From: Varanus komodoensis
Taxonomy: Eukaryota > Chordata > Lepidosauria > Squamata > Varanidae
DNA: 64,000 nt
NCBI RefSeq assembly: GCF_004798865.1
Contig: NW_025336598.1
Span: forward strand, 17,350,622-17,414,621
Direction: 5' to 3'
The first letter of the stretch is position 1, and each line of letters begins with the position of its first letter. The notes under the pieces were generated by a model. The model searched no databases, was not told the origin of the DNA, and was given only the letters and a program-made list of their open reading frames with translations. Shown here piece after piece: positions 1 through 11,035 of this stretch. Position numbers and translations under genes: made by a program.

Positions 1-1690
1 GCAGCTCCCAAACTAAGCACAGGGCAGTCATCTAGTCAAGAAGCTATACCTTTCCCTTTACACCTATCTGAGCAAAGCTATATCATTACTTCTGGTGGCT
101 CAGAATGAGTTGCAGGTGGCCTCAGGGCACAGGAGTGCTATGCCAAAAGGGAGGCAAATATGGACCCCACTTTCTCTCCTGATGCTCCCTCAACATTTGT
201 CTGAATGTTCTGGTGTGAGCGCATTTGGGCTGCTTCTCATGACATACCTGGTCTAGTTGCTCATACATCTTCTTTATTAGTTTCATTACTTCTAGTCCTG
301 CTTTGTATGCCGAGCTAGGCCTGAAGTCCCATTTTTGTGGTGAAGGATGAGGAACGCATGCATCTCTCCACCCTGATTCACATAAAGTGCTATGTGCCCA
401 TGAAGTAGCCTCCAGTAGTCATGGAGGTCCATGGGAACAAGACCTTTGGTCCAAATAAGCTTTTAAACTATTTCTCATTTGTTATGTTACCTTTCATTCT
501 CCCTGCCACCCCTGATGTTCCATCTTCCCTTACTGGGAGGCTGGGAGGTCCTAAGGCATACAGACATCTTCTTCCCCAGTTCCCTGAACCAATTACTACA
601 ATGTGCATAAGATGACACAATACAAATGAATCACAACAGCTGCACAACATTCTCATTGAATATATGTGAACACATTCTAGTTTACCAGATGCTCCCTTAG
701 AAGACCTCTCTCTAATGTTTACTTCAACTGATGGTTAAATGAAAGAGGGGTTTAACCAAGCAACTAATTTTAAAACCCTTGATCTGAATCCAGTTTTGTA
801 ATGGTCTCCAAGCAGGCAGATTTTTAAAATTTTCTTTAGAAATGCCATGATAGTGCTTGCAGATACTCTGCTCCAATTTTATAGCTAACACTTAATTGGC
901 AATAGTCCACCATTCTATGCCCATAGTGTAATAAATCATTAACAATCAGGGTCAACAATCATGCAACATTATAAGCATCAGACTTTTCTCTGCCAAATAA
1001 TTCTACCAACAAGCTGTTTCTTTCATTCTGATATATCACAGTGAGAAATATGTGAACATTCATACAGTTATTTGGGGCTGGCCCTCAAGCATATATGAAA
1101 TGTAAGTAAACATCTTTTTCTTTCTTTCTTAGGCTGCCCAGTCTGTGCTACTTGTGCGTGTGTGTGCGTGTGCTCACGCGTATCTCCAGAGACTTTTCAT
1201 GTGCATTATAAAGGAGAATGAAGGCAAGATAAAAATGTGTGCTTTTTTATAAGGGGGAAACATGTTTCAACTTCAGAAGGAAAAGATTGTGTTAATTAGA
1301 CATATGCCAAATGCAGAATTTATCTGCTGCCTGTCAGCAAACATCTGCCACAGAAGATGTTTTCTTGTTTTCAGTGTTCTGAATATGCTAGGTGTTAGAA
1401 ACAAGGCACTGATAGAAATAGAGCAAGACCAAAAGCTCAAGACTATCTTCAGCAAAAGGACATTAGTGAAATGCAAAGAGGAGATTAGTTGACTGCTCTG
1501 TGCACAGAAGACCACACAATTTGCTCCAGATGTAGTTTCTGCAGACACACACATTTCAGTGGTATGGATACAACATCAGCAGTTGTGCCACTTGAATTGT
1601 CTTCTATTTTTATCGCCAGAACGGTTTGGATTGGAAGGCAGCCTGATTCACACATTAACTCCAAATGATGACTTGTATCTCTGAATCAGT
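1..1690. other. Unassigned AT-rich spacer
   Basis: I see no gene or recognisable repeat here. The open frames are short and lack protein-like motifs or splice context. A short TG-rich run lies near 1150-1172. Confidence 0.6.
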
Positions 1691-1850
1691 GTTTGGCTAT
1701 AGTAATGGACTGGATGAGGGCCAGTGAGCTGAGTTTCAATCCAGACAGATCAGAGGTTCCATGCTGGATGGGTTTTTTGTCTGGATGAGGGATACTCAAG
1801 TTGCTCTGAAGAGGTTGGTACCCCCCACCCCCAGCTTTGGTGCCTATGGG
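1685..1850 (+). mobile_element. Old L2 LINE fragment (reverse transcriptase region)
   Basis: The plus strand reads roughly W-M-R-A-S-E-L-S-F-N-P-D-R-S-E, the L2 motif just downstream of the YADD box (normally W-M-R-x-N-K-L-x-L-N-P-D-K-T-E). It is followed by the degraded region that in L2 encodes the next strand of the palm and thumb. No frame stays open across the piece. It belongs to the same older L2 layer as the copy at 48240-49410 and is clearly distinct from the GC-rich L2-like LINE at 20-24 kb. Confidence 0.65.
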
Positions 1851-1892
1851 ATGCTTTTAATGTGTAGGTATAAACTCTCTTTTCTCCCATTC

Positions 1893-2060
1893 TTTATACC
1901 AGATAGGAAATTGCCTTACACCAGTCCAGACATATCTCCAGCCAGCCCAGTATTGTTTATTCTGATTGGTAAAGATGCCTATGGTTCAGAAAGAGGTTTT
2001 TCACCTCACTTGCTACCTGTTCACTTTCATTGGGAGGACTGGTTTCAATGCCATAAACAG
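1893..2060 (-). mobile_element. Antisense tRNA-derived SINE relic with CR1-like 3' end
   Basis: On the plus strand the order of blocks matches the antisense of a common lizard SINE: 'gccttacaccagtccagac', then 'cagcccagtattgtttattctgattgg', then 'aggtttttcacctcacttgctacctg'. In the intact element these are the region after the tRNA-like head and the CR1-like tail. The tRNA-related head with the internal promoter boxes is not preserved. A second relic of the same family lies at 57735-57985. The SINE class is remembered, so the exact family name is left open. Confidence 0.5.
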
Positions 2061-3575
2061 AATAGGTTTGGTTTCTCCAAGGTGTTGCCTTTCAGATGAT
2101 GCAGACCACACCTTGCATCATTCATAACCACTAGCTTTCATGTCTGCAAATGATTGTAGTTCCAGTCTACACATTTGTAAAGGCTGGTATAGGTCCTTTG
2201 TTCACAAGGACGTATGGGAAAATTTGGCTGAAAAAAATGGATTGGACCACACCCAGTCATTTTCGAGAAAGTTTAGTAATGGACTAAACTTGGACTTAGT
2301 CATGAGTTTTGAATTACATTTCCTACTCATTTTTCATGGGTCTAATCAAACCATGACTGAGTCTGGATTGAATCTCTTACTGAAACCCATAGACAGCCCT
2401 CTTGGGTACTTCATAATAAACTTCGAAAGGAATTCTTAAATGCCTGAGAATAAGGTAGAAAGTGGAAGTGTTTTTCACAAAGAAAACTTTTGGAAAGTTG
2501 AAAGATGTGTCTCAGTACACTGTGTTAGCAGAAGGCCTCCATTAGCAAGCCAATAAACAGACAAAACTTGGGTTGCAGATCCCATGTTACTAGGAACAGA
2601 AATCTGTCCTGAAAATGAACTTGGGGGGAATAATTTCTGCCTTTCATGAATCCAAAAAGGCAGCTACACAGAACCAAAACTATACTACAGATATTTCAGG
2701 TGGCTGTTAAGCATTGCTGGTTTCCAGAAGGAAGAAAGGACTAGACTGAAAGGAAAACCAAGAAAAACTCTCTATAGCCTCTTGACTGGCTCAAGTTGCT
2801 ATTTCTCATTATTTATTTGTTCATGGATTTATTATTATGTGGTCAAAGAGAGCCTCTAGCTGTGGTTTCAAATTGAAGGAACCAATGAAAGCAAGTACTC
2901 TTTAGTAACAACACCAATCAACAGACTTTCTTAATCATTCCTGAAATGCCTATTATTTACAATTAGTTCCCAAAATAATGGAGGAAAGATCATCGAGACA
3001 TTGCTAGCTGTTTCTCCTTTTATAGCAGATTTCAAGGCTTTTGGCATCTCAAAAATGGAAGCATAGTTCTTGGCCATACAAAGCAGCTAAGAGTAACATG
3101 TCTGAATACAATAAAAGCTCATGGCCCAACCAAGTAAGGGAGCAATCCTAAATGGAAAGCTAGTGCATCTTGTAGCCCTCCTTGTCAGTGTTGGACCTTC
3201 CTCCCTGCAGGTTCAGAAGACGTTATACTACCAGAAGCTCCATCACTGTGACAGTAGAAAACTTCACTATCATTCAATCACCAGCAGGGGAAAGGGATGA
3301 GTGCTAGGGACAGATTAGGTAAGGCCTTTGATTCACCAAATACAAAGCCCAGAAAGTCCAAAAATTATGTACTAGTATATTTCTGGTTCTTCCCACTGAA
3401 AGCAGTGAGAAAGGAAGGAAACCCGACCCACTAAAACCTGTCATAAGGTCATTGGAGAAGTCTGCAATGGACCTGAATTTGCAGCAGTGGATTGCCTTTT
3501 GCAAGTCTAAGGACTTGCTGAGCATTTTAAACATAGTATTTTGTGCAATTGTGTATAAATGTAGCCATACAAAAA
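2061..3575. other. Unassigned spacer with one imperfect inverted repeat
   Basis: No gene is seen. An imperfect inverted repeat of about 20 nt (arms 2292-2311 and 2347-2366, built around 'gacttagtcatg' and 'catgactgagtc') is the only structure noticed. Confidence 0.5.
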
Positions 3576-3579
3576 ATCT

Positions 3580-3725
3580 TGTTTCTTATTTATCTATGAG
3601 ATTTATATCCCACCCTTTTTCCTTTTTAAAGAACTCAAAGCTATTTACATCATTTGCTTCTTCCTGCCCTCAGTCTTATTCTCACAACAACAACCTGTGA
3701 GATAGGTTGGACTTAGACTCTGTAG
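3580..3725 (-). mobile_element. Antisense 3' end of a SINE/LINE-type retroposon
   Basis: The plus strand contains 'tttatatcccaccctttttcc', 'attctcacaacaacaacctgtg' and 'agataggttggacttagac' in the order expected for the antisense 3' half of a widespread squamate SINE. The same family hosts LINE copy 2 at 34270-37770. The promoter-bearing head is missing, so this is a truncated or decayed copy. Confidence 0.45.
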
Positions 3726-3994
3726 ACCAAAATTTACATTTCCCTCCATAGGCTAAAGCGTGAAAACATGTATTTTTGAGGGATTCGCCCATGGGAGAGG
3801 AGGGGATTTCTGCATTTTTGGGAGGTCAGATTGTGGAATTACTGCAAATATGCATGGATGCATTTTCACAAAGTGCACAGATAACAGACTCAAAGGCTCC
3901 TGACAGTTAAACATAGGCAGAATGGATTGTACATTACACATACATCCCTGTCCTGTTTTTGTTTATTAAACATAATTTCTTGGCCAACTTTCTG

Positions 3995-4390
3995 GGCATG
4001 AGCCCACCCAAGGCAACTTGCTACAATAAAAATCCTAATAAAAACTAATTTAGATGAGTTTGGATTAAAAAGTATTTATTTAAATTTGAATTTAAATGTT
4101 AAATTTAAGTTTATTTAAACTTTTAAATTATAAAATTATTTCAAAACAAAATAAAAGCAGTATGATTGCAATGGAAACAGCATCAGCAGTCAACATGCTA
4201 AAGAACAAAAAATACCAGTATTAAATCAAACTTACAACTGATAACTTCAGCCACAACCCAAGCCCATAAAACATAATCGGGGGAAGACCAGAGTAAAGTA
4301 GTATCTTTTCAGGGCTTTCTTCAACACCTGGAAAAGAATCATGCTCCCCTCTTTACAACATTTAATTTTTCTGACTTCTCTTTCAAGCCT
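3995..4390 (-). repeat. Possible antisense LINE 3' UTR, very AT-rich
   Basis: It starts on the plus strand with 'gcccacccaaggcaacttgc', runs through an AT-only stretch (about 4065-4150), and continues with a CA-rich, A-rich tract ending near 'tcttcaacacctgg'. The order resembles the antisense of an L2-type 3' UTR, where a conserved tail precedes A-rich sequence and the end of the ORF. The match is loose and no reading frame supports it. Confidence 0.3.
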
Positions 4391-7300
4391 TTCCTGATTG
4401 CTTTAAGCACGTAAAGAAGAAATGCTTTCTTGAGTCTCTAAGGATTACAGAGACTTCAGAGTTGTCCCTCAAACACTGCAATACTTAATCTCCACCTTCT
4501 TATGTACATAAAGTCATACTGTTCCAGAACAACAACTGATGTTGTTGATTGGTAATTAAAGAAATCTTAACTAACACTCAGGTGCCCATAGGAATGCAAA
4601 TGAAGGGCTGTGCATTAGTTTAGACAGAGGTTAGAGGGTGTAATTTATTTATGAGCTAATGAATTAATGCATGAGAATCTGGAAGTGGTTAGGGGATTAA
4701 GGCCTGTTACTATATAATATTTGCTTAGGAAAAATGTATAGTGCAGCACTTTTAAAAAAGTTTTAGCCAGCTGGTGATTCAAATACACTGACTGAAGCCA
4801 GACTGGCTTTTTTGCTCATGTGCACCTCTGAGGCAAATGTGCGGAATGGCCCTGAGCTTGTCATAATGGATATATTTGAAGGGAAGGGATTCATAGAATC
4901 TTTTGAAAACCCTTCCAAAATTACCCCAAATAAACGTTCTCCCATCTCCTCACCTCAGTTGCTTGAGGGCTCATTCAGCTGGTCAGAAATCAAAATACAA
5001 TCTGGGTGATAAAATTCTGCAAGTCTATTAATGTGTATTAATGTACATTAATAGCATTGCCTTTTTCATGAAACACAAGATATATACTATGGACTGAAAT
5101 GTTATCTACATCGGGCAGGTTTGCAAGCAATTTCATGTAGCCGTGGCTGAGCTTGCTCAGAGTTCAAGTAACACTCAAACAAAAGTTCTCCTTCAAAATT
5201 AAATCTTGTTCCATGCACACAAGCTTCGGCATATGCACAATATCAAGGAATATCTTGGGTAAGGATTTACAAAGATTTATTTTTAGCTTATTCATATAAA
5301 GATAACCCCTCTGGATCCTCTGGACCAAGCATGAACTTACAACCTACACTCAAAATCCATAGATTTCCGAGATTGTAGTGTCATTCCCAGGCCCCTTCCC
5401 CAAAAATCTACCACATATGTAGATTTGAAACATGTTCACAAATGGGCTATAATCAATCAAAGACATACATTTCAAAGATATGCATAATTGATGTGTAAAT
5501 ATATACACACACACAGAAATAGGCACAGATTTTTAAAACTTCAGCTTTGAAGGAAAATGAGATGGCTCTGTACTCCCTAATGACAGTTGAACCTCTGTTC
5601 AGTCTTCCCATCTTTGCTGCAAAGCTGTAATGACTAAGGCCATTCTTTGTTCATTCAACCTTCAGTAAGACCTAATCAAGTTTAGGCTAATGCTCAGTTT
5701 TTGAAATTTTAATGAAAGCTGATGGACCTGAGCCTGACTTCATAACTTTTTTCTAAATGTTGGTGCACAGTGATGAACGGAAGTCCTTCGGATTCCTTTC
5801 ATCTGAAATTGGAGAAATTATAGATTCTTCTTCTCTGTTCATCATCCTTTCTTCCTAAATCTGTTGATTTCTGTTACACCACCACCACTGTCACTAACAC
5901 CCACGTTCTATAGGTCATAGAGCCTTTGAATCTCTTGCTATGCCTTTTCCACAGCAGCATCTTGTCCTCCTTATTTGGGAAGCACTAATTTCCTAATGTT
6001 TACACCTATTCAAATGAATATACTGGTTCATGCAATAGGGTGCAGGTATATTAAGCAAGCCACTGTTCTCTTCTGTATTCAATGTATTTGCATGTTTGCG
6101 CTTTGAGAATGAAGTCTATACTTTGTACTTTCAAATAGTATTTGGCAGTAACTGTCCAATTTAGAAGTAGTTATTTCCATTATTATAAGAGTCCAGTATT
6201 TAAATCTGTGTACATATTTCCCCTCTGGTTAAAAGTCACTTGAGGCATGAACTTGTTCTATATCTGCATGTTAAATATAAGCATCAATGAGGGAGCATGG
6301 AAACAACACAGATGAAGAATCATAGGATCCTTTTAGCCTCTGCCTAGCCTCAGTATCTGGGATTTCCCTTTGGAACTTATTAATGTTCTTAGTGAATTTT
6401 GAAATTTTCCCATTTGTGGACAGTGGAGATAATGACTACTGATGTTGTAGGAATGTGGCATTGTAGTAAAACCAGTAAAAAATCCCACATACAAGCATCT
6501 GATCTTTGAAGTTTTCTAAATTGTAAAGCTGCTATTGTGAATGTTACCTTCATGGCCCTGTTGCTGATGGTGAAGCCATCTGTAGGGCCCACCACTTTCT
6601 CAGCCTTTGACCAAAAAGGATGGCTACTGTCACCCTGACCCAACATTTCACTTAGCTCTGGAACTCAGGTGGTTGTGGCTGGTGCCCACCATTTTAATTC
6701 CTCCACAATTGCTCCTCTACATAGCTTCACTCCACAGATATTGTGCAGAACTAAAATGGTGGACACCACCAGCAGAACTTTCTACCAAGACTGGCTGGTT
6801 GCAGTCTCCATGCCTGCCTGTTCCCCCTGCAAGGAGTAAGGGGAAGTTGCTCCCATTGACCGAGGACCTATCTGGGGGGCATGATATATATGAAAGCAAA
6901 AGAAGAAGCCACCCTCCTTGTTGTTGACAGTTTTGCCTATGCAAAATGTAATGGCCACTCTGATTTCAATACAGATATTTTTAGTTATGGCAAGTAACTT
7001 CAGAGTTTGGAAATGACTGCTGTTCAGCAACGGTCAATGTCAGTTTATCATCCCTAGCCTCCTTTTGAACTGAGCCCATCTTCTGAAATTCAGATATAGC
7101 TACTAATGGTCTTGTCATGAACCAACCCTGGCTGTAAGTCCCTGTACCACCCACACAAAACCAGAATTGGCTCTGTGATTATTAACAGTGAGGCAGTAAT
7201 CCTGGGCAGTTCAAAGGAGCTTCATGTGATTAGTTACTTAGTTCATTATAACTGCACTTTATTGCCAGAGGAGGTGGGATGCTAGCCAGATTTTCTGCAT

Positions 7301-8504
7301 CAGGTCCCAATGTAATTTAATCACCTTTGGAACTTTAACTTGAATCCTTTAGCAATCCACCTCTGACCACTGATTTTCTTGGACTAGCCCTGGTAACAAG
7401 ACCAGCCACAGGAGAAGACTTGCAGACTCCGTCTTTGTTAGATTCTCTTGGGCATACTCACACAGACCTGCCAATACAGTTAATGAGAAAGGTAGTTTCC
7501 TATCTCTTCCAGTTCAATGAATCAGGTTGTGGGAGGTTGTGCGAGTGGGGGAAGTGGAAACTCCAATAACCACACAACCCAATTTCTATTAGTGCTTTGG
7601 CTATAAGGATGAGGCCTAGGACAACTTTACAGCTAACATACAGCTCTCACAATTACCATTTTAACCAATATTTTTTCTTGTGGAAGAAGGTAAGTAGTAA
7701 AAACTAAGGGCAAGCTACTCTAAGCTTGGACTTGCTAAGTTTTCTAACTTTTGAGAACTCTTCAAAAGACCTTAAGTTGTTTCAACAGTTAATGGAAGAA
7801 GTTTCAGGAAAAAGCAACTAATTATGAGGTCAGCTGGGGGAACTCGCACATTCAATTTGCCTTTTCAGTAAATTTATGCAAGGAGCCCAATGTATATACT
7901 AAATTTGTTTGTCTTGCCCAACATATTGGGTTGATCTTAATTTTTCCACTTCAGGTGGACTTTAGGGAGTTGGCATCTATATACGAGAGAGCAAAGCTAA
8001 GACACATCAGTACCTTTCTTGCAGAAAAACTTTTGGGATGCTAATGAAGCTGCAGGAATGTCCTTGACTTGAAGAGATCTGTACTTTCTAGTCTATATAT
8101 AGACATTCCTAAGTAATCTAATATTTTGGTATTAAAATAGCTACCCAGAGTCATGTACTACCACATTATAACATTAAGCAAATCTTGTTGTACTTGTTAA
8201 TTAAATCCTTGAAAATGTTAACACCAGACAGTTTTAGTGTCAGCAAACTATGAACATAGCTAATTAAAATCTTTTATGCGACTGCTTCATGTAATTTTTC
8301 TCATGTGCATATTAAAGCTATCAGATTGCAAGCTTGGAGTAAAAAGGCAGTTTTGGTAAGGAAACTATATAAAAGAAAGCAATCCAATTCATGCTAACAC
8401 ATGCACTACATCCAAACATTGGTCATATAATAAGAGTTTAGCATTAATAATAATGGTACTTAACTTGTTCAAAGCTCTTCATACACAGCCTCATCCACTT
8501 TTAA
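4391..8504. other. Unassigned spacer
   Basis: This is 4.1 kb without a supportable gene or named repeat. An imperfect inverted repeat lies at 6672-6778. An AT-rich stretch near 8150-8340 contains several TAATTA-type sites and shows no repeat signature. Short open frames here show no protein-like features. Confidence 0.5.
6672..6778. repeat. Imperfect inverted repeat, possible MITE relic
   Basis: The left arm (6672-6700) contains 'ctggtgcccaccattttaat'. The right arm (6748-6778) contains its near reverse complement, 'ctaaaatggtggacaccacc'. The arms pair over about 28-30 nt with a few mismatches and enclose about 47 nt. No target-site duplication is clear. Confidence 0.4.
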
Positions 8505-8644
8505 GAAGGATTATGCTGGATCAGGCCAATGATACATCTTTTCCAGAGTTCTGTTTACATAGTGGCCAACCAGCTGGGCAGGAAAGTAACAGCATGTTCC
8601 TACGCAATTTCCATAGAAGGTGCTATGCTTAGGCCTTGCGGATG

Positions 8645-9100
8645 ATAGCAGTAGAGATGTGCCAAGGAACACATAAACATGGAACAAGGACATTGAGCGC
8701 ATTTGGGTTCTCCAGATTTCTTGCCCTGCTATGCATCCGATGATAGGAAGTAGGCTGAGCTGAGAAAGAGGTTGAGCTGAGGTTTGTTTTTTCTTTTCAG
8801 GCTTTGTACAAAAATTACCCTCCCAAACACCTGCTTTAGCACTATTTGTACAATTCTCACCGAACTGCATGTTTCAGGAGCTGTTTTGTGCAAAATGGCA
8901 CCTCAGCAAAACACATGGCTTAATGCTATTTGCAAAAAATAGCACAGTTGTGTTGAAGTCATGTGCTTTCCTGGCACTGATATGCAAAAAAAATATGTTG
9001 ATAGTTTGGGGAGGGAGGGAAGCATGTGGTCCATCTTACGGATAGCAATCATGAGCTCACTCAGTTTGCACTGGAGTGAGCCAATGCCAGTGTAGGAACA
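8645..9100. other. Unmatched segment inside the CR1 copy
   Basis: This stretch separates the CR1 3' terminus (8510-8640) from the resumed CR1 sequence (about 9100 onward) and matches neither. It may be an insertion of another decayed repeat or a highly diverged CR1 3' UTR. No terminal repeats were found. Confidence 0.4.
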
Positions 9101-10489
9101 ATGAACTGGAATCTAAGAAGCTGAACCAAGGAAATCCAATGCATCTCCTGCACCCAGATGGATTTCTCACATATTCCTAGATAGCATAAAGTTATCAGGA
9201 TTAGTAGCCATTGATAGCCTTATCCAGTATAAACATGTCTGATACCCTTTTAAGGCCATGCAAATTAGTAGCCATCACTGCCTCTTGTGCGAGCAAATTC
9301 TATAGCTTTAATATGTGCTGTGCAAAGATGTACTTCTCTTTATCTCTCCTGAAGATCACAGCAATCGGCTTCATGGGATAAACCCAGTTTCTAATATTGT
9401 AATAGAGGAAGAAAAAGGTCTCCTTTCTACTTTCTCTGCCCCCATGTATAATTCTGTAGGGCTCTATCATGTCTCTCCTCACTCACCTTTCCTCTGAGAT
9501 CAACAATCTGGGACACTGAATCCTTTCCTCAATGAGGAGTTGCCCCAGTGCCGTGATCATTTGAGTTGCTGTTTTCTTTATAATATCCTGTACGGAATCA
9601 TTTTTGGATGCAGTGATCAGGACGGTACATTTGACAAGGGTGGTCATGCATCACATATGTATGCAGGCAATATGATAATGATAGTTCTATTTACAATTTC
9701 TTTTTTGATTAATTCCAACATGGAATTCTCCTTTTTGAAGCAGCAGCATACTGGGTCCATGTTTTCATTGATTTATCCACCAAAACCCCAAAAATCTTGG
9801 CCAGTCATCGCCAACTCAGATCTCAACAGCATGTATAAGAAATTAGTATTTTTTCACCCCATTGCACATCACTTCATACTTGCTTGTACATATCTGTGTT
9901 GTTTATTTTGATGATCATTCACCCAATTTGGTGATATTTGTTTGGTGCTCCTTTTTGTTTTAACCACTGTAAATAGTTTGGCATTACCACCAACCTTGGT
10001 CACCTCACTTCTAATTCAAGATCCATTGTCAATGAACCAAAAAGCACTGGGCCCAGTACAGATCTTTGTAGGACCTCTGCTGGAAGAATGTGGCACTTAT
10101 TCCCATTCTTTGATTTCTATTCTTCAACCAGTAATGGTTCAGGAAACAGTAACCTTCCCTCTTAATCCATAATGGCTAAATTTGCTCAGGAGTCTTTGGT
10201 GATATACTGTGTCTAAAGCCTTAGAGAAGTCTTTCGGATCATTGCTTATCCACAGGTTTATTGATGTTTACTGAAACTATGTTAATTTTTTGTCAGCTTA
10301 TCCTTCTGTACAGTTACACAATTTATCTTTGATAAAGTTGTCAAGCAAGTAACTTGGAAGAGCCTCAAATTAACTAGCCTGCAGTTTCCTTAATCCACCC
10401 CAGATCCATTTTTAAAAATTGGCGTTACACTGACTATCATCCCTTCCTCTGACAGAGAGGCTGTTCTCAGGATCCATTACATATTTTTG

Positions 10490-10699
10490 TTAGGAAACCA
10501 GCAATTTCACATTTCCATTTTTATTAACTCTTGGATGGATACCAACTGATGAATAACTAGCTTTCAGTTTATCAATGAGATCAAGAACTTCATCTTTAGT
10601 CACCACTATTGGCCTCAGTTTGTCAGACTGCCTTCCTGAAAACATCAGTTCACACACAGGTACATGTCCAGTGTTTTCTGCACTGAAGACAGATGACAA
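10490..10699 (-). pseudogene. CR1 ORF2 fragment, endonuclease-RT linker
   Basis: This 69-codon open piece has the CR1 signature T-K-D-E-V-L-D-L-I-D-K-L-K-A-S and then G-I-H-P-R-V, normally S-P-G-P-D-G-I-H-P-R-V. In an intact element it lies just before the reverse transcriptase fingers. The methionine at its start is an internal codon, not a translation start. It is a relic without expected function. Confidence 0.75.
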
Positions 10700-11035
10700 A
10701 AATGCATTCAGTTTCTCTGCAGACTCCTTACGTTCCTTTAGTACTTCTTTAACTCTGTTGTCATCTATTGATCCACCTGCTTCCCCAGCTGATCTCCTGC
10801 TTCTGACATATTTAAAGAATACTTTATTCTTGGCCTCGATGCTGTTAGAGATATACTCCTAGAAATGCCTTTTGTATCTCCTATTGTGCTTGCATTTCCT
10901 TTGTACAAGCGTGTGTGGATTTTTGTCCTCATTTCTCCATTTTCTGTAGGAAGTCTAGTCTTCTCTAATAACTTCCTTGACACGGCTTGTTAAACATGCC
11001 GGTGACCTCTTGGACTTGGTACTGCCCTTCTTGCT

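Larger units (their letters stand above)
8505..11035 (-). mobile_element. CR1 LINE, long decayed antisense copy
   Basis: The minus strand carries CR1 ORF2 sequence. The 3' end lies at 8510-8640 and includes the antisense of 'ggcctgatccagca'. The end of ORF2 is at 9170-9500, the palm region at 9500-10400, and the linker upstream of the reverse transcriptase at 10490-10990. The minus frame at 10490-10699 reads T-K-D-E-V-L-D-L-I-D-K-L-K-A-S followed by G-I-H-P-R-V, a signature of the segment between endonuclease and reverse transcriptase in CR1. Most of the rest is broken by many stops and indels. The endonuclease domain is absent, so the copy is 5' truncated near 11035. About 450 bp (8645-9100) do not match the element and may be a later insertion. 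Confidence 0.85.
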
